Assembly (NCBI RefSeq): GCF_030272615.1
Contig: NC_081405.1
Coordinates: 575,407,752-575,471,751 of the forward strand
Length of the DNA: 64,000 nucleotides
Direction of reading: 5' to 3'
Source of the DNA: Cryptomeria japonica
Taxonomy: Eukaryota > Streptophyta > Pinopsida > Cupressales > Cupressaceae
In this document: one piece after another, positions 1 to 10,156 of the stretch
Position numbering within the stretch: the stretch's first letter is position 1
Layout of the letters: each line of letters starts with the position of its first letter
The notes under the pieces: model-generated
What the model saw: only the letters and a program-made list of their open reading frames with translations
Told to the model about the DNA's origin: nothing
The model's database searches: none
Program-made: the position numbers and the translations under genes

Positions 1-288
1 ATTCTCCTTTGGCATCTTAAGTGCAATATTTAATTTATTATGTATTCACATGGACATGTAAAGTGTACAGATTCCCTTGGAATATTATTGGGGCATATTG
101 ATGGTTTTTATTGTAACATTATATATTATATTGTAATTATTTAGTATTCGTGAGAGTAAATTTAATTACATGTGGGGTCAATTACTTAGTTAGTGGACAG
201 TTTTAGCACATGGGATGTGTGGTCACATCGTTGTTCAAATGGATTTCTTCTTGATGGTTTGAGTTTAAAAAGATTTCATTGTTAAATA
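1..288 (+). mobile_element. Element C: left LTR, first part (cut by window start)
   Basis: This stretch aligns, with gaps, to the LTR at 23061-23690. Both copies share the run around 'ggacatg.aaagtgtagagattccc', the 'tattgtaattattta' block and the 'gatttcat' block just before 288. The window opens a few tens of bases inside the LTR. At 289 the minus-strand gypsy element G is inserted, and the C LTR resumes at 19780. The copy lacks the palindromic block found in the right LTR. Confidence 0.7.
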
Positions 289-1523
289 TGTAATGCCTCG
301 CCAGGAACCCTAAAGGAAAACAACACAACTAGGCAACTAAAAGGTGAAATATTTTTTTTAAAAGATTAAGTGCATTAATTATTATCATTGCATGTCTAAT
401 AACACAGTGAAAGACTAACACATGATTTCCTAAGGGTTACCAACAAAGATTAATTCATAGATTATATTAACACCACAATTAATCCAATTGTCCATTTAAT
501 TAGGTAAATTAAATGCTCAAGTTAAAAAGCTACACATACATCTAAATTCCATAAAGAAAGAATCAAATTATTCCAATGCATTTATTTATCCATTATTTAT
601 TTACACATAAGATCAGAGCAACTAAATTAACATACATTCCACTGACATAATATTACAATATCCATAAATGCATGGCTTCCAAAAATACCATGGAATTCAA
701 AGTTACAATATCAAGGTTACATAAAAGTCTGATATAATGACCACAAGGTCTCAACTGAACAATGATCACGAACAAGAAATGGTACATGAACCATGAACTA
801 ATAAATAGTAGCGAAGCCTCTTGTCGCCTGAAGATACAATCCAGAACATCCAATGGGAAGTGGAACTACCTGACCATGTGATCCCAAAATGGAACCACCC
901 CACCATGCTAGGAGATAGTATAAAATCCTCAAGCAAGCAAAATAAGACAAGTACAAAAGAACTATAAGACTCCGCAAAGATCCATGTGACTCAACTCACA
1001 AAACACTAGTGACTCTAAGGAGAGAGTGTCATCGCATAGCTTGATGGTTACCATGGTAGGCCTCCTAGGTCCCAGCTTCCGGCTCCAACTAAGTGTCATG
1101 CGGACCCTACCAATCCTTTCGTGAAGACAAGGTGGTAAGTTTGTCATTCTAGGCCTTCTCGTAATATTATGAGCCCTGTACAAGTACTACACCTATGCAT
1201 CAGGTACATTATCTTAATTAATATTTATTTCACTCCCCCCAAATATATTATTAGGTTATCAGTTTTTAACTGATTTTCGATGGGTTATCCTATCATCCAC
1301 TTCAGGAATGGCCCCCACTCGAAAGCCACTCTCTCTCATAGGACACTAACAAGAAAGGTATGTCTATGAGAACTCTATGGTGAAACAAACAGCCATAACT
1401 AATCCTGACAAACCATAGGTGAAGGATACAAAATCACTAACCCAAGATTGACCATTTGGACAAAACACACAATGGCTCACATCAATAAGGTTATACAACA
1501 ACACCTTACCAAGGAGATATAAT
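289..1523 (-). repeat. Element G left (3') LTR, outer part
   Basis: Matches 16736-18000 closely along its length, starting TGTAATGCC. Interrupted after 1523 by element A and resumed at 9200 without loss, apart from the duplicated ATAAT. Confidence 0.9.
1519..1523. repeat. Target-site duplication of element A, left copy (ATAAT)
   Basis: ATAAT precedes the TGTTGGC terminus of element A and recurs at 9195-9199. The uninterrupted site in the right G LTR near 17994-18010 has a single ATAAT, which proves the insertion boundaries. Confidence 0.95.
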
Positions 1524-2659
1524 TGTTGGCATTTTTTATGTTTATGTTGTGATTGTCATTGATGGACACACACTTGTATTAAGATCCCCTTATATGTATG
1601 AGCTAGAGTTCAGCCGGTATCTGTTCCAATCGATATGATTGTATTCTAGTCTTTAGACTATTGGTGATTTTGCAGAATGTGTTTTCTAGTCTGAAGTGAC
1701 ATGTTGACTCCAAGCAGTTCGTAGATCTCAAGCGGTACGAGGGAGCAAAGTGGCATAAGACATTCTTACCAGTCTTCATTTTTGTCAAACTGGCAACCCA
1801 TATTTTGTATGAACCGGTAATACTCTATGATGAGTTACCAATCCACCGATTCTTTGATGGTGCTGACACACTGACGGTGCTTCTTGTATCATGTTACTGA
1901 GTATGTCTAGATTCATTGAACCTAGGAAATTGTAATGTAATCCTATTGGACCGACATGAAATTAGATTCCTTTAAAAGGACATCATGTCTAGGGTTTTAG
2001 GGTGTTGCTGAAAGGGTTTATGTTGTGCTAGGGTTTTAGGTGGTTGATGAGTTATTGTAAGAGCAATCTTATCTAAGAAGATCAAGTTGTAACTGAGTGA
2101 GAGACAGAGAAGATTGAAGTAATGCTAGAATGCATTAACTGTGAGCTATATTGGATCTAACCAAGCAGTCCGTGCTATTAGATAGATCAAACACTTGTTG
2201 ATTACTCACAACTTTGACAAGTCTATAGCCCTTACTCGGGTAGGCCCAAAATCCTTTTGTAAAATCCTCTAACAAGGTGGTTCACCTCTGTGAATCTAAA
2301 ATCCTCTAGCAAGGTAGTCTTTAATCAGACTTATCTCCTAATAGAGATTGAGATTCCTAATAGGATCTGTTCTGGTGAAGAACATTGTAAGACCTTAACC
2401 GGTCTAGTTTCTATTCTGCAGATAGTGACTTGTGAGATCCATCTCACCGTGGTTTTTCCCATTTGGGTTTCCACGTCAAATATCTTGTGTTATGGTTGTA
2501 TTGCTTTTGTGTGTGAATTCTTTATTTGCATTTTGGTTTGCATGTGTGATAATCGGTCTGTCTGTTAAACTGTTTTACCGGTTTATCTTCAGACTATTTA
2601 AGTGTTTTAGAACAGAGGTTTTTGGTATACTAATTCACCCCCCCTCTTAGTATTCATCA
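1524..2659 (+). repeat. Element A 5' LTR
   Basis: 1136 bp, TGTTGGC...TTCATCA. It differs from the 3' LTR by scattered, mostly transition changes (several percent by eye) and no net length change. R/U5 holds a repeated CCTCTAACAAGGT-like motif near 2267-2350, a CCGTGGTTTTTCCC block near 2448 and a terminal stem-loop at 2627-2653. Confidence 0.93.
2627..2653 (+). promoter_or_regulatory. U5 stem-loop of element A LTR (second copy 9162-9188)
   Basis: ATACTAA (2627-2633) pairs perfectly with TTAGTAT (2647-2653) around a C-rich loop beginning TTCACCC. The same hairpin with compensating base changes occurs at the U5 ends of elements B, D and E. Confidence 0.65.
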
Positions 2660-2661
2660 AT

Positions 2662-2673
2662 TGGTATCAGAGC
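2662..2673 (+). other. Element A primer-binding site (initiator-Met tRNA)
   Basis: TGGTATCAGAGC lies two bases after the LTR end. It is an exact match to the usual plant initiator-Met complementary site. Confidence 0.92.
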
Positions 2674-2697
2674 CTACCTTTCTATGAGTTTAACCAC

Positions 2698-3984
2698 TTG
2701 GAAAGAGATATGGGGGAATACACCTTGAGGGAACTTACTCAATGGCTCACTCAGTCTGAGCAAGCCTATGATGATCTTATGGTCAAATACAAGGCATCTC
2801 AAGCAAAAAGGAGAGAACATGCAAAAAAGCTGATTGAGCTATCTGAAAATTGTTTTTCTAATGAAGCAGATATGGAAGCCATGATAGCAGAAGTAAATAA
2901 GATGAATGAATCAAACTCCAACCTGAGAAAGGAGTTGGAAGGACTGACTATCCGGTTTAGTCAAGAGCTTGAGAACAGGAGGAAAGCTGAAGATCTGGTG
3001 AAGGACAAAGATCATGAGATCTCCAAGTTGAAACAAGAGGTTAGTGCACTAACTGCTTGCCTACATGAGAGCAGAACGGAAAAAGGAGTAGAAGATGAAT
3101 TGAACATAGCCATCTCTGAAAATGCAAGCCTAATGGAGATCAATACTGCTATTCCCAAAGAACTCTCTAAGTCAAAGGAAATACTTGCTAAGTTTAGCAA
3201 AAGTACTGTCAAGCTAGAGCAAAAGCTTGAGTCATCTAGACCAGTAAAGAATACCAATGGACTTAGTTTCTCTAGACATGAGGAAGGAGAATCCTTAGGA
3301 ACAAATGCTGAAGCATCAAAGATGCAACTGGCATTCAAAGGAAAAGGTAAGCAAAAATTCAAACCTGTTTGCTTTAACTATCTTAAAGAAGGACACACTG
3401 CCAATGTATGTAGGAGCAAAGCCTACAATAATTTTCCTTACTTTATTAACAATGTACCTAGATCCAATAAGTTCAACGGTCATTGTTATGCATGCAACAA
3501 GTTTGGGCATAGAGCATTTGAATGCAGGTCTGTCATGAACAACACCGAAAGATATCCTCAGAGGACCCAAGGAGTTGGTCCTAAACCTTTTGTGAACTGG
3601 AACTGCAACTAGTTTAATGTCTTCAATCATTACTCAAGAAGCGATGGCCATCAAGCGGTAGCTGGATGGAGAGAAAACTGTTGGATTTGTCATGGTCATG
3701 GTCACACTACTACAACATGCAGAAGGAAGAATAGAAACATGAACAATGGACCTTGGAGAGCACCTGGATTGGTTTGCTACCACTGCAACAAATTGGGTCA
3801 CATTACAAGATTCTGCAGAAGTAGAAAGAGTATATCTGATGATATACTAGTCACTCAGGAAGGAGAAATTGATGTTGAAATAGTTCAAGTAGACATGAAC
3901 AAAACCTGGAGGAAGAAACCAACAATGTTGGAAGGGGAACCGGTTTCTGCACCTAGTGTGGAAATATCAGAACCAACAAACTAA
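2698..3984 (+). pseudogene. Element A ORF1: coiled-coil Gag-like protein with four zinc knuckles
   Basis: One frame of about 428 codons, interrupted once by TAG at 3610-3612, where Gln would fit. Residues 1-180 are charged and heptad-like (coiled coil). A segment with SSRP then NGLSF at about residue 180 recalls the region before the zinc finger in SIRE-type copia Gag. Four CCHC boxes follow: CFNYLKEGHTANVC (second Cys is Tyr, 3367), CYACNKFGHRAFEC, CWICHGHGHTTTTC and CYHCNKLGHITRFC (3778). No capsid (UBN2-type) domain is seen. The Met is the first after the primer site and lies in frame with the whole domain. Probably binds element RNA; a function as particle protein is inferred. Confidence 0.8.
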
Positions 3985-4432
3985 GCCTCAAAAGGCTTAG
4001 GGGGAACAAATGGCAAAATGTTTTTGAACCCCAGTTTTACACCAGTAAAAGACCTTAACCAGTATGCGATACTTGTCGCTTGGCAGAAGACCAGAAATGA
4101 TAAAAAGGCAAATTAGGGTTTATGCCCTAATAGAGGAGCATTAATGGCGATAGGTGAGAGACATGTATAAAAGCATATTTCAAATCATTTCTCACTATCT
4201 ATTTTTGAGTGAAGAAAAGTTTTTCAAAGTGCAAAGTGAAGAAAAGGCGATTTGAGCTGAGATTTCAAGAAATTGACAAGTCTTGAAGGAGATTCAAATT
4301 CAATTTGCAAACAGTCAAGTAGAGAACACAAAGTGGTGATTTGGCAACCAACGGAGTGTGAAGTGAAGGAGAATCAGGAAGCCCTAAATTTGTGTTTTAA
4401 AGGTATTTTTTATGTTCTTAAAATACTCTACA
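3985..4432 (+). promoter_or_regulatory. Element A inter-ORF spacer with a TATA-like box
   Basis: A 448-bp non-coding stretch separates ORF1 from ORF2. TATAAAAG at 4166-4173 lies about 267 bp before the ORF2 ATG and is followed by a pyrimidine-rich stretch (tttctcactatc) that could hold a start site. Element B has TTAAAAGCATTTTC at a comparable place (48354). An internal promoter for ORF2 is inference. Confidence 0.4.
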
Positions 4433-7400
4433 ATGGCTTCTGCATCTCATACCAGTTCTAGTACATCCATTGAGTCTGAAAGTTTCATTCAAAGGAAGTC
4501 AAAGTATAATGCCCTATCACAAGTTCCGGCAAGAGTGATAGTGGAAGAGGGAATTTCTAATTATATTGATTGCAAGATTGAAGACCTAGGGTCTCTAGCC
4601 ATCCACTCTCAATTAGGTTTGTTTTGTGGAAAGGACAAGAAAATCAAATCAAAATATAGTATCTTAGAGAAGAAGAAACTCCACAATGTTGTATACTTTC
4701 TGGAAGATTTTAGAGAGAATCATATTAGGATCATTTTGAGCAGAGTCCATGGTGACAAGATGTACCTAGAGAGGATGCACGATATTATGCCTCAAGCAAT
4801 TCATGCAGTCACTGGTTTCTGCAACACAGGGGAAGTGCCGGCCCTAAGAACGGTAAGAAAAATTGAAATGGCCAAGCTCACTAGTTCAACAAGTGATTCA
4901 CGAGGCATGACAGTCACCTCCATCAAGGATGATCTTGTTAAGTATGCTTGCATGGTGATAGGTTACAAAACATTCTCTGCTAGCAGAATTAACTCTATAT
5001 CTGCTGCAGCAGTAAATGCCGCTTACCGGATGATTAAAGAGGATGCATCATTTGACCTATGCACTGGTATGTAGAGGCAGCTCTTGTCTAATCTGAAGTC
5101 AATCAAACAGGATAATGCACTGAGATTCAAGTTCGGACAACTATTGGTTGGGTTGTTCTTCTATTTCCAAGGCTACTTTCCTGGAGTAGGAGATGTCCAG
5201 TGGTCTCCTGACCAACCGGTAACCAAGCAGATCAAGGAAAGCATTCAAGCTATCAGAACCAGTTACCCTAATGTGCTGAACAAATATTTTGATGAGTTTA
5301 GACAGAAGATGAGCCAAAGGATGAGGATCTCAGGTGATATTGTTAAGAAATATGAAGATGATATCTGTTTCACCATCCAGGTGGACAAATGCTTAATGGA
5401 GGCTGTTGAGCCTAGAATGGAAGAAGTGGAGCCAATGGGCTATGAGGTGATGTATGATGTGTTGGAAGGGTATGCCTCAACCCTTATTGCCTCACCTCTT
5501 GATCCCAAGGAAAAGAGGACCGGAACCTATCTGGAAAGGATTGCACCAGTCGAGGAACCCTCTGTTAAGAAAGGAAAAGAACCAGCAGAAAAGAAAGCAA
5601 AGGCAGTGCCTGCAGCATCGACACCGACTACTACTACAACTCCAAGAGTGACCAAGTGGTCACCTGCAAAGAAGAAACCGAAAGTGGCACCATCAAATGT
5701 CTTTGAAAGAAAAAGAAAGAATAAGTCAAATGAACTGGACTCTGAAGAGACTGAATCTGATGAAATGCCAAAGAAGGCCAAACAAACAAAGAAGATGAAG
5801 AAGAATGAACCAGCAGCATCTGCACCGATAAATATTGATATCTCCTCATATAAACCTTTGACACATTGTCAAAGAACAGTAAATAATATTAGGAGAAAAT
5901 TACTTCATGATTTAGTAGATTACTATGATGATTTTAGTGATGAGGAGAAAGAAGAAGTACTACAGGAGATTATTATTTATTTGTGTAAGAATGACTAGCC
6001 GCTATTAGAGATTAAACTCAAACACCAGACTCATTATATAAGGCATTAGATAATAAATGGTGCATTGCCATAGAAAAAGAATAGGAGATTAGGCAAAAAG
6101 TCTTTGCACAGTACTTTCTCGACATCTCAAACTCAGAATTATTTGATGTTTTGGACCAAAATAAGGGACTCTTCTTCACAAGGAGAAGAAGACTCTGGAT
6201 GTTAGAGGGAAGAATTGATGATCTTGAAAAAGACACTCATCAGCATATGAATCATGCTATCCAAGCTCACAAAGCACGTATGGCCAACCTGCAAGTGGAA
6301 AAAGAACTGGTTATATCCAAATCGGATGAAGTTTTTGATGACGAAGGAAACTCGGTTGAATAACCAATTGACATTATTGATGTCAATGCCCTAGACATAG
6401 AAGATGTCACTCAGGACATACCTTATGAGGGAATAGAATAGGGGCAATAGGCTAAATAGGGTAGTAAGCAAGCCGAGGACAAATAGGAAGCGGCTAAGGA
6501 ACAGGAAGAGAAGAAGAAGAGGGATGAAGATGAGAAAAAGAAGAAAGAGGAAGAGAAGAGAAAAGAGGAAGTGGAGAAAAGAAAAGATGAAGTGAAAAAA
6601 AAGCAAGAAGATGAGAGGAAAAAGAATGAAGAAGAGGATAAGGAAGAAAAGAAGAAGAAGGAAGAGGAAAAGAAGAAGAAGGAAGAGGAAAAGTAGAAGG
6701 AAGAAGAAAAGAAGAAGAAGGAAGAGGAAGAGAAAGAAGAGGAGAAGAGGAAGGAAGCAGAGAGGAAAAAGAAAGAAGAGGAAGACAAGGAATAAGAAAA
6801 GAAGAAGGAAGAAGAGAAAAAGAAGAAGGAAGAAGTGGACAAGACAGCAGAAGTGATGAAGAGCACACAGATGGAGACTCCGAAGGCAACCGGGAGTCAA
6901 GCCAAACCGACTGATATCTCGAGTCCTATCGATTTATAGTCTGCAAGTGAATCAAAGCTAATGCAGAGCATCAAGGTTTCTCAAGAGCATATTAAAATCA
7001 TTCAAAGGAAAAAGGAGCAAGATATAATTCAAGCGGCTATAGACACCCTTACCGGTTTGATCCCCGGTACCAATCTTCCCAACACTGAATCATCACTAGC
7101 ACAACTTAAACTACTATGTACTGTAGTGGATGATCAGGTGCAGAGTTTGGAAGAAGAAACTGAGGCAAATGTCAAGAAAGAGTATCAAAAGGCTCTTAAC
7201 ATTGCTCTGGTGAAGAAGTTGAATGAACTTTGGTCTAAACTGCTGAAAGACCAAAAGGATATAAGGGACATTTTACATTAGGGAAACCTTCTACTAAGCA
7301 AAATCTATCAACCCCATCTATTCTACGATGATGTGCGAGCCCAGAAGCAAAAGCTTCAAATGGACTTATAGTCTTACTTAAGCACATTTAAGCCACCTTA

Positions 7401-7737
7401 GGATTCCTTTGCAACTTATGGGCAAACCGTTCACCGGTTTCAAATCTAGTCAGCCAAAATGGAACAAGAGATCAATACATAGTCTAGAGATTTGTAGGAG
7501 CTATAACTGGTTTTACTTCCACGTCTACAAATTCTTCAGAAGTGTTATCTGAACTTGGATGCCTTGACAGTTACGCAGGAGATGAGCATAGTTGATGCAA
7601 TGGAAGAACAGGTATCCCAGATGCAAATAGAGAAAGAAGTGGCCACCTCCCTACTTGAGTCCTGGTCTCTGTCAATGAAACAATTTTTGTAGGACTATAA
7701 ATCAGTTTTTGACAAGTATTATTCCTTGTTGTCATAA
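4433..7737 (+). pseudogene. Element A ORF2: unknown retroelement protein of about 1100 codons (decayed)
   Basis: Starts MASASHTSS at 4433 and runs in one frame to about 5998 with a single TAG at 5072. It then shifts frame and continues to TAA at 7735. Residues 1-350 form the conserved part, with VIGYKTFSASR, GLFFYFQGYFPGVG and DDICF...PMGYE motifs. A Lys/Pro/Thr-rich stretch follows, then a segment shared with B around DNKW (near 6050). Next come a Glu/Lys tract (6485-6860) and a helical C-terminus ending KSVFDKYYSLLS. The second half has 18 in-frame stops: 14 TAG, 4 TAA. Homologous with B's ORF2 over most of its length. It shows no pol motif and no known enzyme signature; a SIRE env-like origin cannot be excluded. 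Confidence 0.7.
6485..6860 (+). repeat. Nearly pure purine tract in element A ORF2
   Basis: About 370 bases that are almost only A and G on the plus strand, built from irregular gaagaag/aaaaag units. Read in the ORF2 frame it gives a Glu/Lys/Arg-rich helix of some 120 residues. The long Leu/Ser/Phe frames on the opposite strand are its shadows. Confidence 0.85.
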
Positions 7738-8046
7738 AATTTTATTATTTTTATATCAAATGGAAACAGGGTTGTTCAGTGGTACTTTGTCATTGTTGGC
7801 AAAGGGGGAGAATTACTCTATCTATTTTGGAGAAGAACAGGGAGAAGTATCTAGCTTTAAAATTTTGATATATGCTTTATGCTCTGATATCTCAATGTTT
7901 AAGCTCTATATGCAAAATTGCTATACATTGTATTGATTAAGGGATAGTGTATATGCTTAGGGGGAGCAATTTTGTTCATGACATGTTTTTGTTGTAAAAC
8001 ACTTAGATGTCAAAATTTTATTTTCCCAAGTGTTGCCATCAATGCC
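7738..8046 (+). other. Element A 3' untranslated stretch
   Basis: About 310 bp between ORF2 and the polypurine tract. A short open frame at 7709-7936 has no recognisable content. Two 'aaagggggagaa/aggggga' purine runs (near 7801 and 7961) may be decayed or secondary polypurine tracts. Confidence 0.5.
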
Positions 8047-8058
8047 AAAGGGGGAGAT
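8045..8058 (+). other. Element A polypurine tract
   Basis: CCAAAGGGGGAGAT abuts the 3' LTR. The same string precedes the 3' LTRs of copia elements D and E, and a one-G-shorter form precedes that of B. Confidence 0.88.
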
Positions 8059-9194
8059 TGTTGGCATTTTTGATGTTTATGTTGTGATTGTCATTGATGG
8101 ACAAACACTTGCATTAAGATCCCCTTATATGTATGAGCTAGAGCTCAACTGGTATCTATTCCAACCGGTATGATTGTATTCTAGTCTTTAGACTATTGGT
8201 GATATTGTAGAATGTGTTTCCCGGTCTGAAGCGACATGTTGACTACAAGCAGTTTGTAGATCTCAAGCAGTACGAGGGAGCAAAGCGGCATAATGCATTC
8301 TTACCAGTCTTCATTTTTGTCAAATCGACAACCGGTATTTTGTATGAACCGGTAATACTCTGTGATGAGTTACCAATCCACTTATTGTTTGACGGTGCCG
8401 ACACACTGATGGTGCTTCTTGTGTCGTGTTACCGAGTATGTCTAGCTTCATTGAACCTAGGAAATTGTAATGTAATCCTATTGGACTGACATGAAATCAA
8501 ATTCCTTTAAAAGGACATCATGTCTAGGGTTTTAGGGTGTTGCTGAAAGGGTTTATGTTGTGCTAGGGTTTAAGGTGGTTGATGAGTTATTGTAAGAGCG
8601 ATCTTATCTGAGAAGATCATGTTGTAACTAAGTGAGAGATAGAGATGATCGAAGTAATGCTAGAATGCATTAACTGTGAGCTATACTGGATCTAACCAAG
8701 CAATCTGTGCTATTAGATAGATCAAACACTTGTTGATTACTCACATGTTTGACAAGTCTGTAGCCCTTAACTGGGTAGGCCCAAAAGCCTTTTGTAAAAT
8801 CCTCTAACAAGGTGGTTCACCTCTGTGAATCTAAAATCCTCTAGCTAGGTAGTCTTTATTCAGACTTATCTCCTAACAGAGATTGAGATTCCTAACAAGA
8901 TCTGTTCTGGTGAAGAAAATTGTAAGACCTTAACCGGTTTGGTTTCTATTTTGCAGATAGTGACTTGTGAGTTCCATCTCACCGTGGTTTTTCCCATTTG
9001 GGTTTCCACGTCAAATATCTTGTGTTATGGTTGTATTGCTTTTGTGGGTGAATGCTTCATTTGCATTTTGGTTTGCATGTGTGATAACTGGTCTATCTAT
9101 TAAATTGTTTTACCGGTTTATCCTCAGACTATTTAAGTGTTTTAGAACAGAGGTTTTTGGTATACTAATTCACCCCCACTCTTAGTATTCATCA
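8059..9194 (+). repeat. Element A 3' LTR
   Basis: Same length and termini as 1524-2659, following a polypurine tract. Its end is followed by ATAAT, the second target-site copy, at 9195-9199. Confidence 0.93.
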
Positions 9195-9199
9195 ATAAT
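9195..9199. repeat. Target-site duplication of element A, right copy (ATAAT)
   Basis: Second copy of the ATAAT at 1519-1523; host LTR sequence AACATAGG resumes immediately after. Confidence 0.95.
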
Positions 9200-9693
9200 A
9201 ACATAGGACACAATGACAACTCAACCAGAATTGCAACGTAATAAAGCTTGACTATAACACCATTTACACAAGACCCTAATACAGGGAATCTTTTCTTATA
9301 ACAGCCAAAAGCATAAATAACTCGAAAATAAGAAATTTAGAGATAATAAGAATTTACGGCTATATTGATACAAATAAATCAATTTTGTCATTTGTCCAAT
9401 AAGGTTAAATCAATCACTCAAAAATTAATCTCCTGATGTTTTCAAGCATAAATGTAAAATCTCCAAATTTATAATTTTTTCTTGAAAAAACCCAAACTAT
9501 AATCTAATTACATTCATAAAATATAAATATAACTATAAATTAAATTATATTCATATAATATAATTATATGAATACCTACAAATAATTCACTTATAATTAT
9601 ATTACAAAATATATATTTAACAACTCAGAATTTAGTTTCCACGGTATTAAAGTAAAGCTAAAATAATATAATACCCACAATAATAAAAAAACA

Positions 9694-9749
9694 ACTTATA
9701 TATATATATATATATATGAATATATATATATGTATTTATATATATATAT

Positions 9750-9786
<37 letters not shown>

Positions 9787-9870
9787 CATATATATATTCA
9801 TATATATATATATATATTCATATATATATATATATATATTCATATATATATATATATTATATATTATAAA
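9694..9870. repeat. TA-rich microsatellite in G left LTR
   Basis: Several blocks of (TA)n broken by gaatat, tgtatt and cat interruptions. The matching place in the right LTR (18496-18612) is an almost uninterrupted (TA)n. Confidence 0.95.
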
Positions 9871-9983
9871 TTAATTAATAAATAACTCAAAATACACAAC
9901 CCCCAGGCATGAAACCCGAAAGTGCCATGTCAAAGTACACACAAGGGAAAAGAAAGAGAAAACCATACATCACAACCACTCTG

Positions 9984-10156
9984 CACGGTAGCACATGCTA
10001 CCGCATGGTAGCACATGCTAGCACTGGTAGCACTGGTACCGTATGGTGGTAGGTGCTACTGCTGATAGCACTGCTACTGCACAGTAGTAGGTGCTACCGC
10101 CGGTAGCATACTACCGATGGTAGTACTGCTACCGCACGGTAGACGTGCTACCTGCC
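9984..10156. repeat. GGTAGC/GCTACC palindromic minisatellite in G LTR
   Basis: About 170 bp built from GGTAGCAC-like words and their complements (GCTACC, GTGCTA), giving many overlapping short inverted repeats and markedly higher GC than the surroundings. Partial versions lie at 18724-18737 and 18921-19025 in the other LTR. Confidence 0.85.

Larger units (their letters stand above)
1524..9194 (+). mobile_element. Element A: complete non-autonomous LTR retrotransposon, 7671 bp
   Basis: Two LTRs of 1136 bp each (1524-2659 and 8059-9194), TG...CA ends, an initiator-Met primer site at 2662-2673, a polypurine tract ending at 8057 and a 5-bp TSD define the element. The inside encodes a Gag-like ORF1 with zinc knuckles and a long unknown ORF2. 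No protease, integrase, reverse transcriptase or RNase H motif was found in any frame. It sits antisense to its host G, inside G's LTR. It has the same plan as element B. Confidence 0.93.

Noticed and set aside
3012-3630. Minus-strand frames opposite element A ORF1
   Set aside because: Shadows of ORF1; no independent motif.
6391-6900. Long Leu/Ser/Phe-rich frames on the minus strand
   Set aside because: They are the complement of the purine tract in element A ORF2; low-complexity strand shadows, not genes.
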